From: an uncultured Desulfobacteraceae bacterium
GTDB taxonomy: Bacteria > Desulfobacterota > Desulfobacteria > Desulfobacterales > UBA5852
NCBI GenBank assembly: GCA_913060875.1
Contig: CAJXSL010000006.1
Coordinates: forward strand, 186,001 to 250,000
Direction of reading: 5' to 3'
DNA: 64,000 nt
The number at the start of each line of letters is the position of its first letter. Position 1 is the first letter of the stretch. The position numbers were made by a program, and so were the translations under genes. The notes under the pieces are model-generated. The model had not been told where the DNA came from and ran no database searches. It saw only the letters and a list, made by a program, of their open reading frames with translations. Of the stretch, positions 9,066-17,548 are shown one piece after another.

Positions 9066-10769
9066 TCAAGGGGAGAGCATTAGGTCGTGGATATCGAAAG
9101 CGGGGAAATTTTCCGGTCGGATATTGACAAATTCCGGCACCAGGCAGGCACGATTGGGAGAACTGAAGCGGGACAACAGCACCGGAACGGTTGAATTTCC
9201 CTGGGCATCGATGTGCGTTAAAAAGAGTTGAGTATAGGGCGTGTTGACCTTGGATGAAAACACAAGCCATTTGCTGTTTGGTGACCAGCTGTGCCAGGAG
9301 TTCATTATTGGCGTGTTGCAGGTCAGAACACGTGCTTTCCCGCCGGCCGCCGGGACGATGCAGAGCCGGCTGGAGGGTTGGATGGCCAGTCCGGTATCGC
9401 TCTGGGTGAAGACAATCCATTTGCCGTCGGGGGAATAGCGGGGAAAGTAATTGCTTTTGCCGTTGGCGCTTGCCCCTGCTAAAGGGACGGCATTTCCGCC
9501 TTGGCCGTTATTGAACGGCACCGTGTAGAGATCGTAGCGGATCTGGTATTGGCGGTTCAGATCCTCGATCCGGACATCCGGGGCAATGGTGAGATACCCC
9601 TTGTCCCCAATGACTTCGATCAACCGCGGGTCATGTTTTGCCCGGGCAAAAACGATGGTTCGGCCATCCGGATGCCATGCGGGACAAGTCTGCACATGAT
9701 CGGATAGATCGGCGCCGGGCAATGCAAAAAAACGGTTGTCTTTACGGCTGTAGCAGGCAATCACACCTTTGATGGGGAAGAAAAGCTGGGAATAGTCGAT
9801 ATCGGGAATCATTGTAAAGAAGGATGTTTCCCTCACAGTGCTCAACACGGTGTTTCTGTCGGGTGAGATTTGGGAGAACAGGCCCAAGTTTGCATTGTGT
9901 TCCGAACCTGGGAAATCGTTCCAGGTGATAAAATTTTCAGGCGAGATTTTTAAAGCATCGTCAAAATCTGTCAGGAGATAGGCACCTTTGTCTCCGTTGA
10001 TGTCCATATCCATGCCGAACAGCTTGGCGTCCGGAGAAAATCCATGGCAGTTTCCACAAACGGGAAGGTTTTCCATGACAACGGGGGGAGGGGCATAGGC
10101 GGCAATATCGCCGAGACGCCATTGGGACAATTCCGGATGCCGGGCGGCGTAGGCGAAGGGCAGGGGTATGTGCTGGAAAAACAAGGGGGCCGACACAGGA
10201 TCGGTCGAAACGCCTATGGAGACGAAGTTCCGGGAAACGATGTGGGGCGTTTTTCCCATGGACACACCGTAAACGGTGATGCGCGTCGGGTTTTCAATGG
10301 CTCTGGATTTGATTTTTTCCCAGGATTTTCGGTCGGGTGTCCAGGACATCTGGTCCGTCAGCATGCAGACCACGCCTTCATGAGTGGCAAAAGAAACACA
10401 GACCAGCCAAATTTGACCCCGGGTGTCTTCCCAGGTGATTTCGGGCGATGCCATGTCTTTGGGAAAGACAGCGCCGTGATAAGGGGTGAGAATGTCCAGT
10501 TCCGGCAAATGTTCCGCAGGTCCGGCTTCGTCCAGGAGGTTGTGGACGAGTTGGCCTGCCTCTTCCGGTTCGAGGGTCGGAAGGAGGCTTTCCCGGAATC
10601 GGTAGAGAGAGTCCGTCGTCTCGAGGTCGGTACTGTGGCCAAAGGTGCAGGCCAATACCATCATGACGGCCGTCAGGCACACCGACCAAATTATTCTGCT
10701 TGCCGCCAAGGCGAATTTGAGTTTTTTAGCGGCTAATCCGGTTACTGGAGGCGATGACTGGAGATGCAT
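9066..10769 (-). CDS. Exported PD40 beta-propeller protein with one CxxCH haem motif
   Basis: 567 aa. A hydrophobic segment near residues 22-42 (ending in a Cys) looks like a signal peptide or lipoprotein signal. A single CGNCH motif near residue 240 is a candidate c-type haem site. The C-terminal half has TolB/WD40-like (PD40) repeats with the typical cores HPDGRTIVFA, SPDGKWIVFT and SPNSKWLVFS. The role is unknown; PD40 propellers often bind proteins or glycans in the periplasm. Its start lies inside the end of the upstream lipoprotein gene (28-base overlap), so the two are probably co-translated. The haem assignment rests on the motif alone. Confidence 0.6.
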   Translation of the reverse strand: MHLQSSPPVTGLAAKKLKFALAASRIIWSVCLTAVMMVLACTFGHSTDLETTDSLYRFRESLLPTLEPEEAGQLVHNLLDEAGPAEHLPELDILTPYHGAVFPKDMASPEITWEDTRGQIWLVCVSFATHEGVVCMLTDQMSWTPDRKSWEKIKSRAIENPTRITVYGVSMGKTPHIVSRNFVSIGVSTDPVSAPLFFQHIPLPFAYAARHPELSQWRLGDIAAYAPPPVVMENLPVCGNCHGFSPDAKLFGMDMDINGDKGAYLLTDFDDALKISPENFITWNDFPGSEHNANLGLFSQISPDRNTVLSTVRETSFFTMIPDIDYSQLFFPIKGVIACYSRKDNRFFALPGADLSDHVQTCPAWHPDGRTIVFARAKHDPRLIEVIGDKGYLTIAPDVRIEDLNRQYQIRYDLYTVPFNNGQGGNAVPLAGASANGKSNYFPRYSPDGKWIVFTQSDTGLAIQPSSRLCIVPAAGGKARVLTCNTPIMNSWHSWSPNSKWLVFSSKVNTPYTQLFLTHIDAQGNSTVPVLLSRFSSPNRACLVPEFVNIRPENFPAFDIHDLMLSP

Positions 10770-11776
10770 CGTCTGGTCCGGCCGTCCTTGATAAAGGTGT
10801 TCAGATACAGGGCCCCTGTCGAAGCCTTGTCAATCGTAAACGTCTCCACTACCACAGGCCATTTTCCGGGGGCGGCATGCCATTGCTGCCCGGCCGTGCC
10901 GGATGATTTTTTTTGATAGCTGCCGATTCTCAGACAGATCGGTTTATGGGGATCGACCCGGTCGAAGAAATACACAAAGGCCACAAAACCAGTGCCTTCG
11001 GCGGCCAAACGGGCAAATGTTTTCGGGTCCACCGCATGTTGTTTGACCGTCTCAAGGCTTTCAAAGCCGTTGTAGAACTGGTCAGGGCTTTTGTCGACAA
11101 CGATTTTGGGCACCACGTAAGCCGCATGGCGGGGTGTTGACGGGTAGACGATTTCACTGGTGAGGCTGTGAACATCGATAACGGTTGATTCCCGGCCCAT
11201 GCATCCGGCCGTCTTAGGACCGAAAATACCGTCCGGTGTCAGGCTGCAATCTCTCTGGATCTCCTTTAGAAAGCCACTGAATGCGGCTTTTTCAATGGGA
11301 GACAATCGGTTCATGTTTCTTCGGTTGATATACGTTCCAATTTTTTGTGCAATGGCTGAAGCTTCTTCGGGATTAGGCGATCTGATCTGGTAGGCAATCC
11401 GGTCGTCCCTTAGGTCGATCCGGCCCATTCGGTCAGCGGCCTCCATCAGCATGCGTTGGCTGAAAACGCCCTCCGAGTCTATGTTCGCCTCCATAATGAC
11501 GATGTTTTGATCGATCCATTCATGGCTGTTGTCCCAATTTTCAATCTCGATGGACGAAGGCGTGGTGGTGATATAGGGGGAGACGGGGAGGGCTGCTTGT
11601 TTGGCCAATCGATCCAATTGGATGGCCAGCGATGATATCGGCGCAAGGTCCGATGCGTTCTGCGAGACGTAATCTTCGGGCGATGAAACGAACGAAATCG
11701 AAGGGCCATTTTTCACGCAGCCGGCGACCGTAATTATCATAAGGCAGAAACCCGCAATGATCAGATGTTTATTCAT
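10742..11776 (-). CDS. Predicted lipoprotein with a peptidoglycan-binding-like segment
   Basis: 344 aa from the ATG at 11776 (MNKHLII; preceded by AGGAGC), not the further upstream frame start. A lipobox ITVAGC lies near residue 20, so it is probably lipid-anchored. Residues around 170-195 (SLTPDGIFGPKTAGC) resemble the repeat core of PG_binding_1 domains. The rest matches no family I recognise. It overlaps the beta-propeller gene by 28 bases and follows the secreted protein gene at 11911, suggesting a three-gene exported-protein group. Confidence 0.55.
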   Translation of the reverse strand: MNKHLIIAGFCLMIITVAGCVKNGPSISFVSSPEDYVSQNASDLAPISSLAIQLDRLAKQAALPVSPYITTTPSSIEIENWDNSHEWIDQNIVIMEANIDSEGVFSQRMLMEAADRMGRIDLRDDRIAYQIRSPNPEEASAIAQKIGTYINRRNMNRLSPIEKAAFSGFLKEIQRDCSLTPDGIFGPKTAGCMGRESTVIDVHSLTSEIVYPSTPRHAAYVVPKIVVDKSPDQFYNGFESLETVKQHAVDPKTFARLAAEGTGFVAFVYFFDRVDPHKPICLRIGSYQKKSSGTAGQQWHAAPGKWPVVVETFTIDKASTGALYLNTFIKDGRTRRCISSHRLQ

Positions 11777-11910
11777 GAGGTGCTCCTTAGATAGTATCCA
11801 GATCAACGATAGATCGAATGTTAATGCGAATAAATATAAAAAGTGATGGGTTGACGACTATCGAACATACGATGATGCATGGATAGGGTTGTTGCTTTAT
11901 GACCGATTCT
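11777..11910. other. AT-rich intergenic region
   Basis: 134 bases, noticeably AT-rich, between two minus-strand genes. It probably holds the promoter of the lipoprotein gene, but no element is clear enough to name. Confidence 0.3.
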
Positions 11911-12588
11911 TCAATACCCAAAAAACTTTTTTAGCCCTTTGTTTATTTGATCGGAAACGATTTCAACATCCGACTTCCCTTGGTTCTCTTTTTTGTTTTT
12001 GATTCGATTCCATTTATTTTTTAACCCGGCGCTAATTGCCGCCGCTTCGATATCCGATGCCGATCCCCCATTTCGATGGGCTTTGGACACAGCATTAAAG
12101 ATGTTTATGAAATCGTTAGCCTTTTCGTTTTGCTTTTGGTTTCGTGCCTCCAAGGAGGATGATGACGAAGTCTTGGACGGTTTGGCTGGAGGATTCTTAA
12201 TTTGATTAAGTTTTTTAATGGCTTGGGGGGATAATTTGATGCCTACCCTTTGGGCCCATTCCAGTTGTTCCTTGACTTGTTGAGGGGTGTATTTTCCGCC
12301 ATCGAGACCTTGCAGCAACTCCGCTTCGGCATCTTCTACCGCCTTGTCCGGTTGGTAGGGGCCTTGCTGAATGTTTTCGGGACGGCCATCCCAGATGGAG
12401 GATCCCATGACATCGGCGCCATTGGGGTTGGGGGCCCAACTGACACCGCCACTGGCCTGGGGTTCCATCGATGCAAATGCGTCGGTACCCTCGCTCCCTC
12501 CACCCCCATAACCGACAACCGTCGACGGAACGCAGAAACAGACGAGCAGTAAACTGATAAACATAATTTGGGCGGTCGTTTTGGGCAT
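11911..12588 (-). CDS. Secreted protein of unknown function
   Basis: 225 aa. An N-terminal signal peptide (hydrophobic core ISLLLVCFCVPSTVVG) is followed by a Gly/Ser-rich low-complexity stretch, a central charged helical region, a Ser-rich linker and a Lys/Asn-rich C-terminus. AGGAGG lies just upstream of the ATG. Codon use is AT-richer than in the flanking genes, consistent with an accessory or recently acquired gene. I do not recognise a family. Confidence 0.5.
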   Translation of the reverse strand: MPKTTAQIMFISLLLVCFCVPSTVVGYGGGGSEGTDAFASMEPQASGGVSWAPNPNGADVMGSSIWDGRPENIQQGPYQPDKAVEDAEAELLQGLDGGKYTPQQVKEQLEWAQRVGIKLSPQAIKKLNQIKNPPAKPSKTSSSSSLEARNQKQNEKANDFINIFNAVSKAHRNGGSASDIEAAAISAGLKNKWNRIKNKKENQGKSDVEIVSDQINKGLKKFFGY

Positions 12589-12713
12589 GATGAACCTCCT
12601 CGTGGATTGGGGAAGCGGGCAGTGATGTTACGGCATATGTCTCATGAATGGCATCTTTTTATAAAACAAGTGTAGATGTCAACTGAAAATGCTCTGACCG
12701 GAAAGGTCGCAAA

Positions 12714-12767
12714 CCCCTGTTTAACGAAGCCAACCATGCTGCTTGTCGGGACTTTTAAAAACAGGGG
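12714..12767. repeat. Inverted repeat, 9-bp arms
   Basis: CCCCTGTTT at 12714-12722 is exactly complementary to AAACAGGGG at 12759-12767, with 36 bases between. It sits in AT-rich DNA upstream of the secreted-protein gene. It could be a structured leader or a relic of a small palindromic element. There is no T-run, so it is not a standard terminator. Confidence 0.45.
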
Positions 12768-12862
12768 CGCAATGCTTATTTGCTGAAATCTTGAGCAAAA
12801 TTGGAATTTTTTGTACGTCGGAAGTGAAATATCCGTCCTATTATATTCCCGAAAGGAATTGC

Positions 12863-12891
12863 TTGACAAGTCGACGCGGTTTCTTTATCTA
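12863..12891 (+). promoter_or_regulatory. Sigma-70-type promoter for the IscU-like gene
   Basis: TTGACA at 12863-12868 and TATCTA at 12886-12891 with a 17-base spacer. The -35 box is a perfect consensus. A start near 12898 would give a leader of about 130 bases before the ATG at 13028. Confidence 0.6.
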
Positions 12892-13027
12892 AAATTGTTT
12901 AAAATTCTAACGAATAGAACACTGTCACGCAGGGGCGATTTTAAGCGATACATACCCTGTGGACAGGTTCGGTGACCGAAGCGGTTGGAATTCAATCGTT
13001 GCGGTCTATTTTTTCTGTGGAGGGGTT

Positions 13028-13618
13028 ATGGGAAAAGAACAGGCAGGTCAGGTGCGGGACACCGCCGCCGTGCGTTCCATGCTGAGAGATGCCGGATATT
13101 CTGAAAAAGCGGTCAACTACTATTTGGAAACACCTCACCTGGGGATTATCGACAACCCGGACCAGGTTTCGGAAATGACGGGAACCTGTGGGGATACCAT
13201 CAAAGTCTATCTCAAGATAGAAAAGGATCGTATCCAGGACGTCAAATACCAGATCATGGGATGTCCGGGGTCCATCTCGGCTGCCATGGCGGCGGGTGAC
13301 CTCGTTCGGGATAAAACGGTTGACGACGCCCTGGCGCTGAATGACGGGGATGTCTTCAATTTCCTGGAAGAGATACCGGTAAAGAAACACCATTGCATCC
13401 AGTTGGCGGTCAAGGCGCTCTTGTCGGCGATCCAGACGTATCGCGATGGCAATGGCGGTGACAGTGTTGTGAAGGCGGGTATTCCCACCGGGCATGGACG
13501 CAACCGCACCGGTAAAGACGATCGCCTGGGCTGCTGTGGCGCCCCCAAAGGCGAGGGAGACTGTGAAACCGCCGGCACCTGCTGTGGTAAAACGATTTCC
13601 CTGGCCCCCAAGAACTGA
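13028..13618 (+). CDS. IscU/NifU-N-like Fe-S scaffold protein with Cys-rich tail
   Basis: 196 aa from ATG at 13028, preceded by GGAGGGG; the frame opens upstream at 12959 without similarity. The N-terminal about 130 residues match the IscU / NifU N-terminal fold, with the three scaffold cysteines in GTCGDTI, MGCPGS and HHCIQL. These normally bind a transient Fe-S cluster. The C-terminal tail is unusual: it has two CC pairs and a further Cys (LGCCGAP, GDCETAGTCCG), like a small metal-binding knot. No iscS, iscR or hscA is next to it, so it is a stand-alone scaffold-like protein, not part of a standard isc operon. Confidence 0.75.
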   Translation: MGKEQAGQVRDTAAVRSMLRDAGYSEKAVNYYLETPHLGIIDNPDQVSEMTGTCGDTIKVYLKIEKDRIQDVKYQIMGCPGSISAAMAAGDLVRDKTVDDALALNDGDVFNFLEEIPVKKHHCIQLAVKALLSAIQTYRDGNGGDSVVKAGIPTGHGRNRTGKDDRLGCCGAPKGEGDCETAGTCCGKTISLAPKN

Positions 13619-13906
13619 TGGCGCCCGGCAAAACGGATTGATTTTACGCTTGCAGGGGGAAGGGGTAAACCTTTCTCCATTGCATGGGAAGATGGAGGCC
13701 TGAGCATGCCCGCGTGATGCGGCATCCGGCCTCCATTTGTGTTTGCGGGCATAGATAAAGGCCACGTCAGGCCAGGTAAGGTGGCGGCCATGCCCTTGAA
13801 TGGCTGCATCCGGACACGGCCCAACAGGTAATGCTCTCCGTTAGGTATGTGGGGTGGCCAAGCAGGCCGACGTTGACCGTTGTCCGCTGATCAGGAGCAG
13901 GCTCAG

Positions 13907-14515
13907 ATGGATTACCGCGACGAACAACTTCAGAACCAGAGAATCATCCAGGCCTATCTGCATTCCCGAGGCGAAGCCGAGGTCGCTTCGATCCGGAATC
14001 TCTGCGATGATTATCTTAACTTCCGAGAAGATGTTGCCCGCTTTCAGGCCCGCTACCTGGCATCCTATTGCCATGCTGCATGCTTTCAGCAGCAGCGCAG
14101 TGACTGCTGCAATAAAGATGGCATTATCACGTTCTTCGCCGATCTCGTGGTCAATGCCGTTGTGAGTTCCCCCCGGGAAATGGATGCGATAATGGAATGC
14201 CTGCAGCATCCGCGGAATGATATGAAGTGCATTTATCTCGGAACCCAGGGCTGCCACTGGTGCATCAAACCGATTGTGTGCGAGATGTTCGTCTGTGAAA
14301 ACGCCAAACAGAATGCGTTTGGTGGGGGATCGGAAGCATCGGAAACATGGCGCGGATTGGAAAAGCGCGCGCTGTCTTTTCGCTGGCCGGATCGGGTGGT
14401 GTTGTTTGATGAAATTGAATCGCGGTTTTTGGCTGCGGGCGTGCGTTCTTCTTTAATGTATCTGCATAACAGCCCGGGATTAATTCGCATCAAGAAAAAA
14501 GCCGGGCTGCTTTAA
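13907..14515 (+). CDS. Cys-rich cytoplasmic protein of unknown function
   Basis: 202 aa. The ATG at 13907 is chosen over the upstream TTG because AGGAG sits 9-10 bases before it. No signal peptide. Cysteines cluster in two blocks: residues about 55-75 (SYCHAACF, DCCNKDG) and about 100-130 (MECLQH, MKCIYLGTQGCHWCIKPIVC, EMFVCEN), suggesting a zinc or Fe-S site. I cannot name the family. It ends convergently with the cold-shock gene and shares a hairpin with it. Confidence 0.6.
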   Translation: MDYRDEQLQNQRIIQAYLHSRGEAEVASIRNLCDDYLNFREDVARFQARYLASYCHAACFQQQRSDCCNKDGIITFFADLVVNAVVSSPREMDAIMECLQHPRNDMKCIYLGTQGCHWCIKPIVCEMFVCENAKQNAFGGGSEASETWRGLEKRALSFRWPDRVVLFDEIESRFLAAGVRSSLMYLHNSPGLIRIKKKAGLL

Positions 14516-14535
14516 CGCCTCGAAGGGTGGCGTTA
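14513..14535. terminator. Shared hairpin between convergent genes
   Basis: TAACGCC at 14513-14519 pairs with GGCGTTA at 14529-14535. The stem includes the stop codons of both convergent genes. There is no long T-run on either side, so terminator strength is uncertain. Confidence 0.45.
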
Positions 14536-14778
14536 GACCGAATCGAAAGCTTCTTCTTTGACTTCCGTTTCCGCCGCTCCAACTTTGACGACATTCTTGG
14601 CCGCGGGACCACGCTGACCACGTTCAATATCGAAGGTTACATGGTCCCCTTCCGCCAGTGTTTTAAATCCATCCATTTGAATCGCCGAGAAATGGACGAA
14701 GACATCGCCCTCTTCTTCCTGTTCGATAAATCCATAGCCTTTTTTGTCACTGAACCACTTCACAATACCATTTGGCAT
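14533..14778 (-). CDS. Cold-shock domain protein (CspA family)
   Basis: 81 aa from ATG at 14778 with GGGGAG 9 bases upstream. Single OB-fold RNA-binding domain with RNP1 KGYGFI and RNP2 DVFVHFS, and the typical opening [16 protein letters not shown]. The C-terminus has a short acidic extension (about 12 residues) beyond the core domain. It probably acts as a nucleic-acid chaperone. Confidence 0.95.
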   Translation of the reverse strand: MPNGIVKWFSDKKGYGFIEQEEEGDVFVHFSAIQMDGFKTLAEGDHVTFDIERGQRGPAAKNVVKVGAAETEVKEEAFDSV

Positions 14779-14973
14779 GGTCAAAATCTCCCCGTGTAAA
14801 GCAGGTTGCGTCCGAAAGCGCTATGCAATTGCCCGCAGAGGCGATACGGATTCCTTTCGCAACCGGCCCGCAGCCAAAACCGGGATTTGGAGTATATTTT
14901 GTTAGACTGAAAAATACCCCAAAGTCAAGGGAAACCTATGGTGTGATAAATGCCTTGCCGGCTTGCCCGGGGA
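14779..14973. other. Gap between cold-shock gene and DUF3179 gene
   Basis: 195 bases. It holds the cold-shock 5' leader and the region downstream of the DUF3179 stop. I see no gene or strong hairpin. Confidence 0.3.
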
Positions 14974-15810
14974 TCAGGTTAGGTCCAAGCCATAGATTTC
15001 GCTTTGGGGAAAGGTGTAGGAAAATCCGTACCAACGGGTAAAGAGTTGCAGGGGGCGGGACTGGTCCGGGAAGCGGGCGTCGGGTATGCCATCCGTTGGG
15101 TTCAGGCGGATATGGACAGGTTGCCCCAGCCAATTGTCTTCAATGCCGAAACCGATGCGCGTTAACGGATAGAAGCGCTGGGCGTTGCCGCTGATGAGAC
15201 CTAAGCCCATTTGCATTTCATCCAGTCGGTTGTCCGGAGGCCCCATGGTTTTGCGAAAACCTGGTGGTATGATGGTGCGGGCAAAGGGCAGATTCAAGAA
15301 CCAGCTGATCAGGCGGGCGGACAGGCTCTGACGGGACAGCAGCAGCAAAAGGTCGGGCATGCCCTCCAGGGCATGGGCAACGGTGGTCAATTGGACATTC
15401 CATACCGGCATGCGGTGGCCTGACATGGGACCATGAACGCACGTGCCGGTAATATGATCCCAGTAAGAGCGGGTTTCATCATCGATCAGAAGGACCAGAC
15501 CGTTGTACAAACCGCCGGCACTGAAGTGGTGACAGCGCCCGTCGATGATGGGTGTCAGACCGACACCGCTGTTGCAGACCACTCAGAACGTTATCAGAAA
15601 CGGTTTCCCGGCCAATTCGCCCTGGGCGACATGGTGATAGGCCATTTGCCGTGCCAGCAGGGCGCGCTTTTCACCGGCCCGTTCGAAAATGATCAACTGC
15701 TCACTGGGGGCGAAATCCCTGCTGGCCAAAGCGTTCGGCTTTTCAAATACCTGGAATCGAGAGAAAAGGTCAGGCCCCTTGAGCATGGCGCGACGAACAT
15801 CAAACTCCAT
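14974..15810 (-). CDS. DUF3179 protein, probable selenoprotein (in-frame TGA read as Sec76)
   Basis: Two abutting open frames (15583-15810 and 14974-15582) are in the same phase and together form one DUF3179 protein of 278 aa. They are split only by a TGA at 15583-15585. The TGA falls at residue 76 in ITF-U-VVCNSG, where family members typically have Cys in a TxCxxCNS motif, so the product would carry a U-x-x-C redox motif. A hairpin 15 bases after the TGA has a GGTCT loop like a bacterial SECIS. Downstream similarity is intact (LYNGLVLLIDDETRSYWDHI, TG.CVHGPMSG). Start is ATG 15810 with AAGGA about 10 bases upstream; no other start exists before an upstream TGA. Alternative: a pseudogene with a Cys-to-stop mutation. 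Function of DUF3179 is unknown. Confidence 0.75.
15551..15567 (-). promoter_or_regulatory. SECIS-like hairpin after the in-frame TGA
   Basis: Read on the minus strand, GGTGTC-GGTCT-GACACC: a perfect 6-bp stem and a 5-base loop. It begins 15 bases after the TGA at 15583-15585, placing the loop about 21 bases downstream. Bacterial SelB binds a hairpin at this distance with G and U in the apical loop; the E. coli fdhF loop also has GGUCU. It lies inside the coding frame, as bacterial SECIS elements do. Confidence 0.65.
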
Positions 15811-15910
15811 CGGGTTGCGATCCTTCCAGGGCGTTGCACCCGGTATTCGTTCCGATTGAATACCGTCACAACCGGTCGCTTGGTCAGGTTGAAAGTGCCG
15901 GGCAAGATGA

Positions 15911-15939
15911 TTGCCTCACGGTAAATTGATGCTTATAAG
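15911..15939 (+). promoter_or_regulatory. Sigma-70-type promoter for pyk
   Basis: TTGCCT at 15911-15916 and TATAAG at 15934-15939 with a 17-base spacer. It lies about 100 bases before the pyruvate kinase start, in the divergent gap with the DUF3179 gene. Confidence 0.5.
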
Positions 15940-16035
15940 ATGGGCGTCAAAAGCTCAACAGCATTTCCGTGAAAGATAGGGATGACTTCCCGGACATTTG
16001 AATCCCCCGTATCGCAATTTTCGAAAGGAAAACCC

Positions 16036-17460
16036 ATGCCGCGCAAGACCAAGATCGTGGCCACCATCGGACCGGCATCCAACAACAGGAACATGCTTGA
16101 AAAACTGGTCGCCGCGGGGATGAACGTGGCACGCCTGAATTTTTCACACGGCAACTACGAAACACATGGCGACGTCATCCGGACGATTCGGTCCATCTCC
16201 AGGATGATGAACCGGCCTGTCGGCATCCTGCTCGATCTGCAGGGCCCCAAAATACGCGTGGGCAAACTGACCAACAACCAGCCGGTGAAGCTGAAACGCA
16301 ACAGCACTTTTTCGATTACGTCGCGTGCCCTTCCGGGAACCGCCGATATGGTTTCCACCACCTATCCGAATCTGGTCAAAGACGTCAAGAAAGATGACAC
16401 GATCCTTCTGGATGACGGTTTGATTCGGCTTCAGGTGATAGCCGCGCGCGGCGATACGGTGACATGCCGGGTGATAAGCGGAGGGCTCCTGAAAGAAAAC
16501 AAGGGTATCAACCTGCCGGGTGTGAAGGTGTCGGCGCCGTCGCTTACCGAAAAAGACAAGCGGGACGTTAATTTCGGTATCCAGAACGGGGTCGATTTCT
16601 TTGCCCTTTCATTTGTGCGAACGGCTGATGATTTGAAGCAGATCAAAGCCATCCAGAAAACCCAGGGCGCATCCATTCCGGTTATCGCCAAGATCGAAAA
16701 ACCGGAGGCCGTGGAAAACCTGGTTTCGATTCTGGGGGTGGCGGACGGCATCATGGTGGCACGGGGGGATCTCGGTGTTGAACTTCAACCCGAACAGGTG
16801 CCCACGATCCAAAAGCAGATCATTGACGCGGCCTTAAAGAAAAACAAGCCGGTCATCACGGCTACGCAAATGTTGGAAACCATGAGCGTCAATCCGATCC
16901 CCACACGGGCTGAGGCTTCGGATGTCGCCAATGCCCTGTTTGACGGCACGGATGCCGTCATGCTTTCTGGGGAGACCGCCTCCGGACGCTATCCGGTAAA
17001 GGCATTGCAGATGATGGCCAAAATTGCCGACCAGGCTGAAAGCTCGCCGTTTATGCGGTATAACCTTCAATTCGAAGCGGATGCTGCCGATCCTGTAACC
17101 CACGCGGTGGCACGGTCGGCTGTGAATATTCTGCATGAAACCAAGGCGCGATGCATCGTGGCATTCTCCGTTTCTGGAAAAACATCTAAACAGATTTCCA
17201 AACAGCGCCCCACCGCGCCGGTTTTTGCCTTCACATCGCGAAAAGAAATATTCAACCGGCTGGCTTTGTTGTGGGGGGTGACTCCCATGTACATCCCGAA
17301 TATCGATGGCGCCAAGCGTCTGATTCGAAGCAGCGAGAACCTCTTGCTGGAAAAGAAAAGGGTCAAAAAGGGGGATTTGATCGTTATCGTCATCGGTCGG
17401 GGACTCAAAGAGGGCTCCACCAACATGATCAAAATCCATCGGGTAGGGGTTGACGATTGA
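16036..17460 (+). CDS. pyk: Pyruvate kinase
   Basis: 474 aa. Converts phosphoenolpyruvate and ADP to pyruvate and ATP in the cytoplasm. ATG at 16036 is preceded by AAAGGA; the frame opens 18 codons earlier without similarity. Family landmarks: TKIVATIGPAS and RLNFSHG at the N-terminus, the active-site IAKIEKPEAVENL segment (catalytic Lys) and MVARGDLGVEL, then ATQMLETM. The C-terminal domain keeps the usual fold but ends at family-standard length with no extra PEP-utiliser domain. Confidence 0.97.
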   Translation: MPRKTKIVATIGPASNNRNMLEKLVAAGMNVARLNFSHGNYETHGDVIRTIRSISRMMNRPVGILLDLQGPKIRVGKLTNNQPVKLKRNSTFSITSRALPGTADMVSTTYPNLVKDVKKDDTILLDDGLIRLQVIAARGDTVTCRVISGGLLKENKGINLPGVKVSAPSLTEKDKRDVNFGIQNGVDFFALSFVRTADDLKQIKAIQKTQGASIPVIAKIEKPEAVENLVSILGVADGIMVARGDLGVELQPEQVPTIQKQIIDAALKKNKPVITATQMLETMSVNPIPTRAEASDVANALFDGTDAVMLSGETASGRYPVKALQMMAKIADQAESSPFMRYNLQFEADAADPVTHAVARSAVNILHETKARCIVAFSVSGKTSKQISKQRPTAPVFAFTSRKEIFNRLALLWGVTPMYIPNIDGAKRLIRSSENLLLEKKRVKKGDLIVIVIGRGLKEGSTNMIKIHRVGVDD

Positions 17461-17548
17461 CCGTGCGCCCACCATATATCTCTGCGAATAACTTTTGGTG
17501 AGCAAACGCAGCGGAAATCAGGCTGGAGAGAAAGGGCTCGTAGGCGCT

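Larger units (their letters stand above)
12589..13027. other. 439-bp AT-rich intergenic region with inverted repeats
   Basis: No convincing gene; a 75-codon minus-strand frame at 12642-12869 has no coding character. It contains an inverted repeat, CCCCTGTTT at 12714-12722 and AAACAGGGG at 12759-12767, and a clear promoter at 12863-12891 for the IscU-like gene. The 5' leader of that gene is about 130 bases. Confidence 0.5.

Noticed and set aside
12642-12869. 75-codon minus-strand frame in the AT-rich gap
   Set aside because: No RBS, no similarity, overlaps the inverted repeat and the promoter.
14974-15810. DUF3179 as two separate genes or a pseudogene
   Set aside because: Family similarity runs unbroken through the TGA, which replaces a conserved Cys, and a SECIS-like hairpin is positioned correctly. 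Pseudogene stays possible but less likely.
15433-15924. 163-codon plus-strand frame opposite the DUF3179 gene
   Set aside because: The minus-strand frame is a recognised family; this is its antisense.
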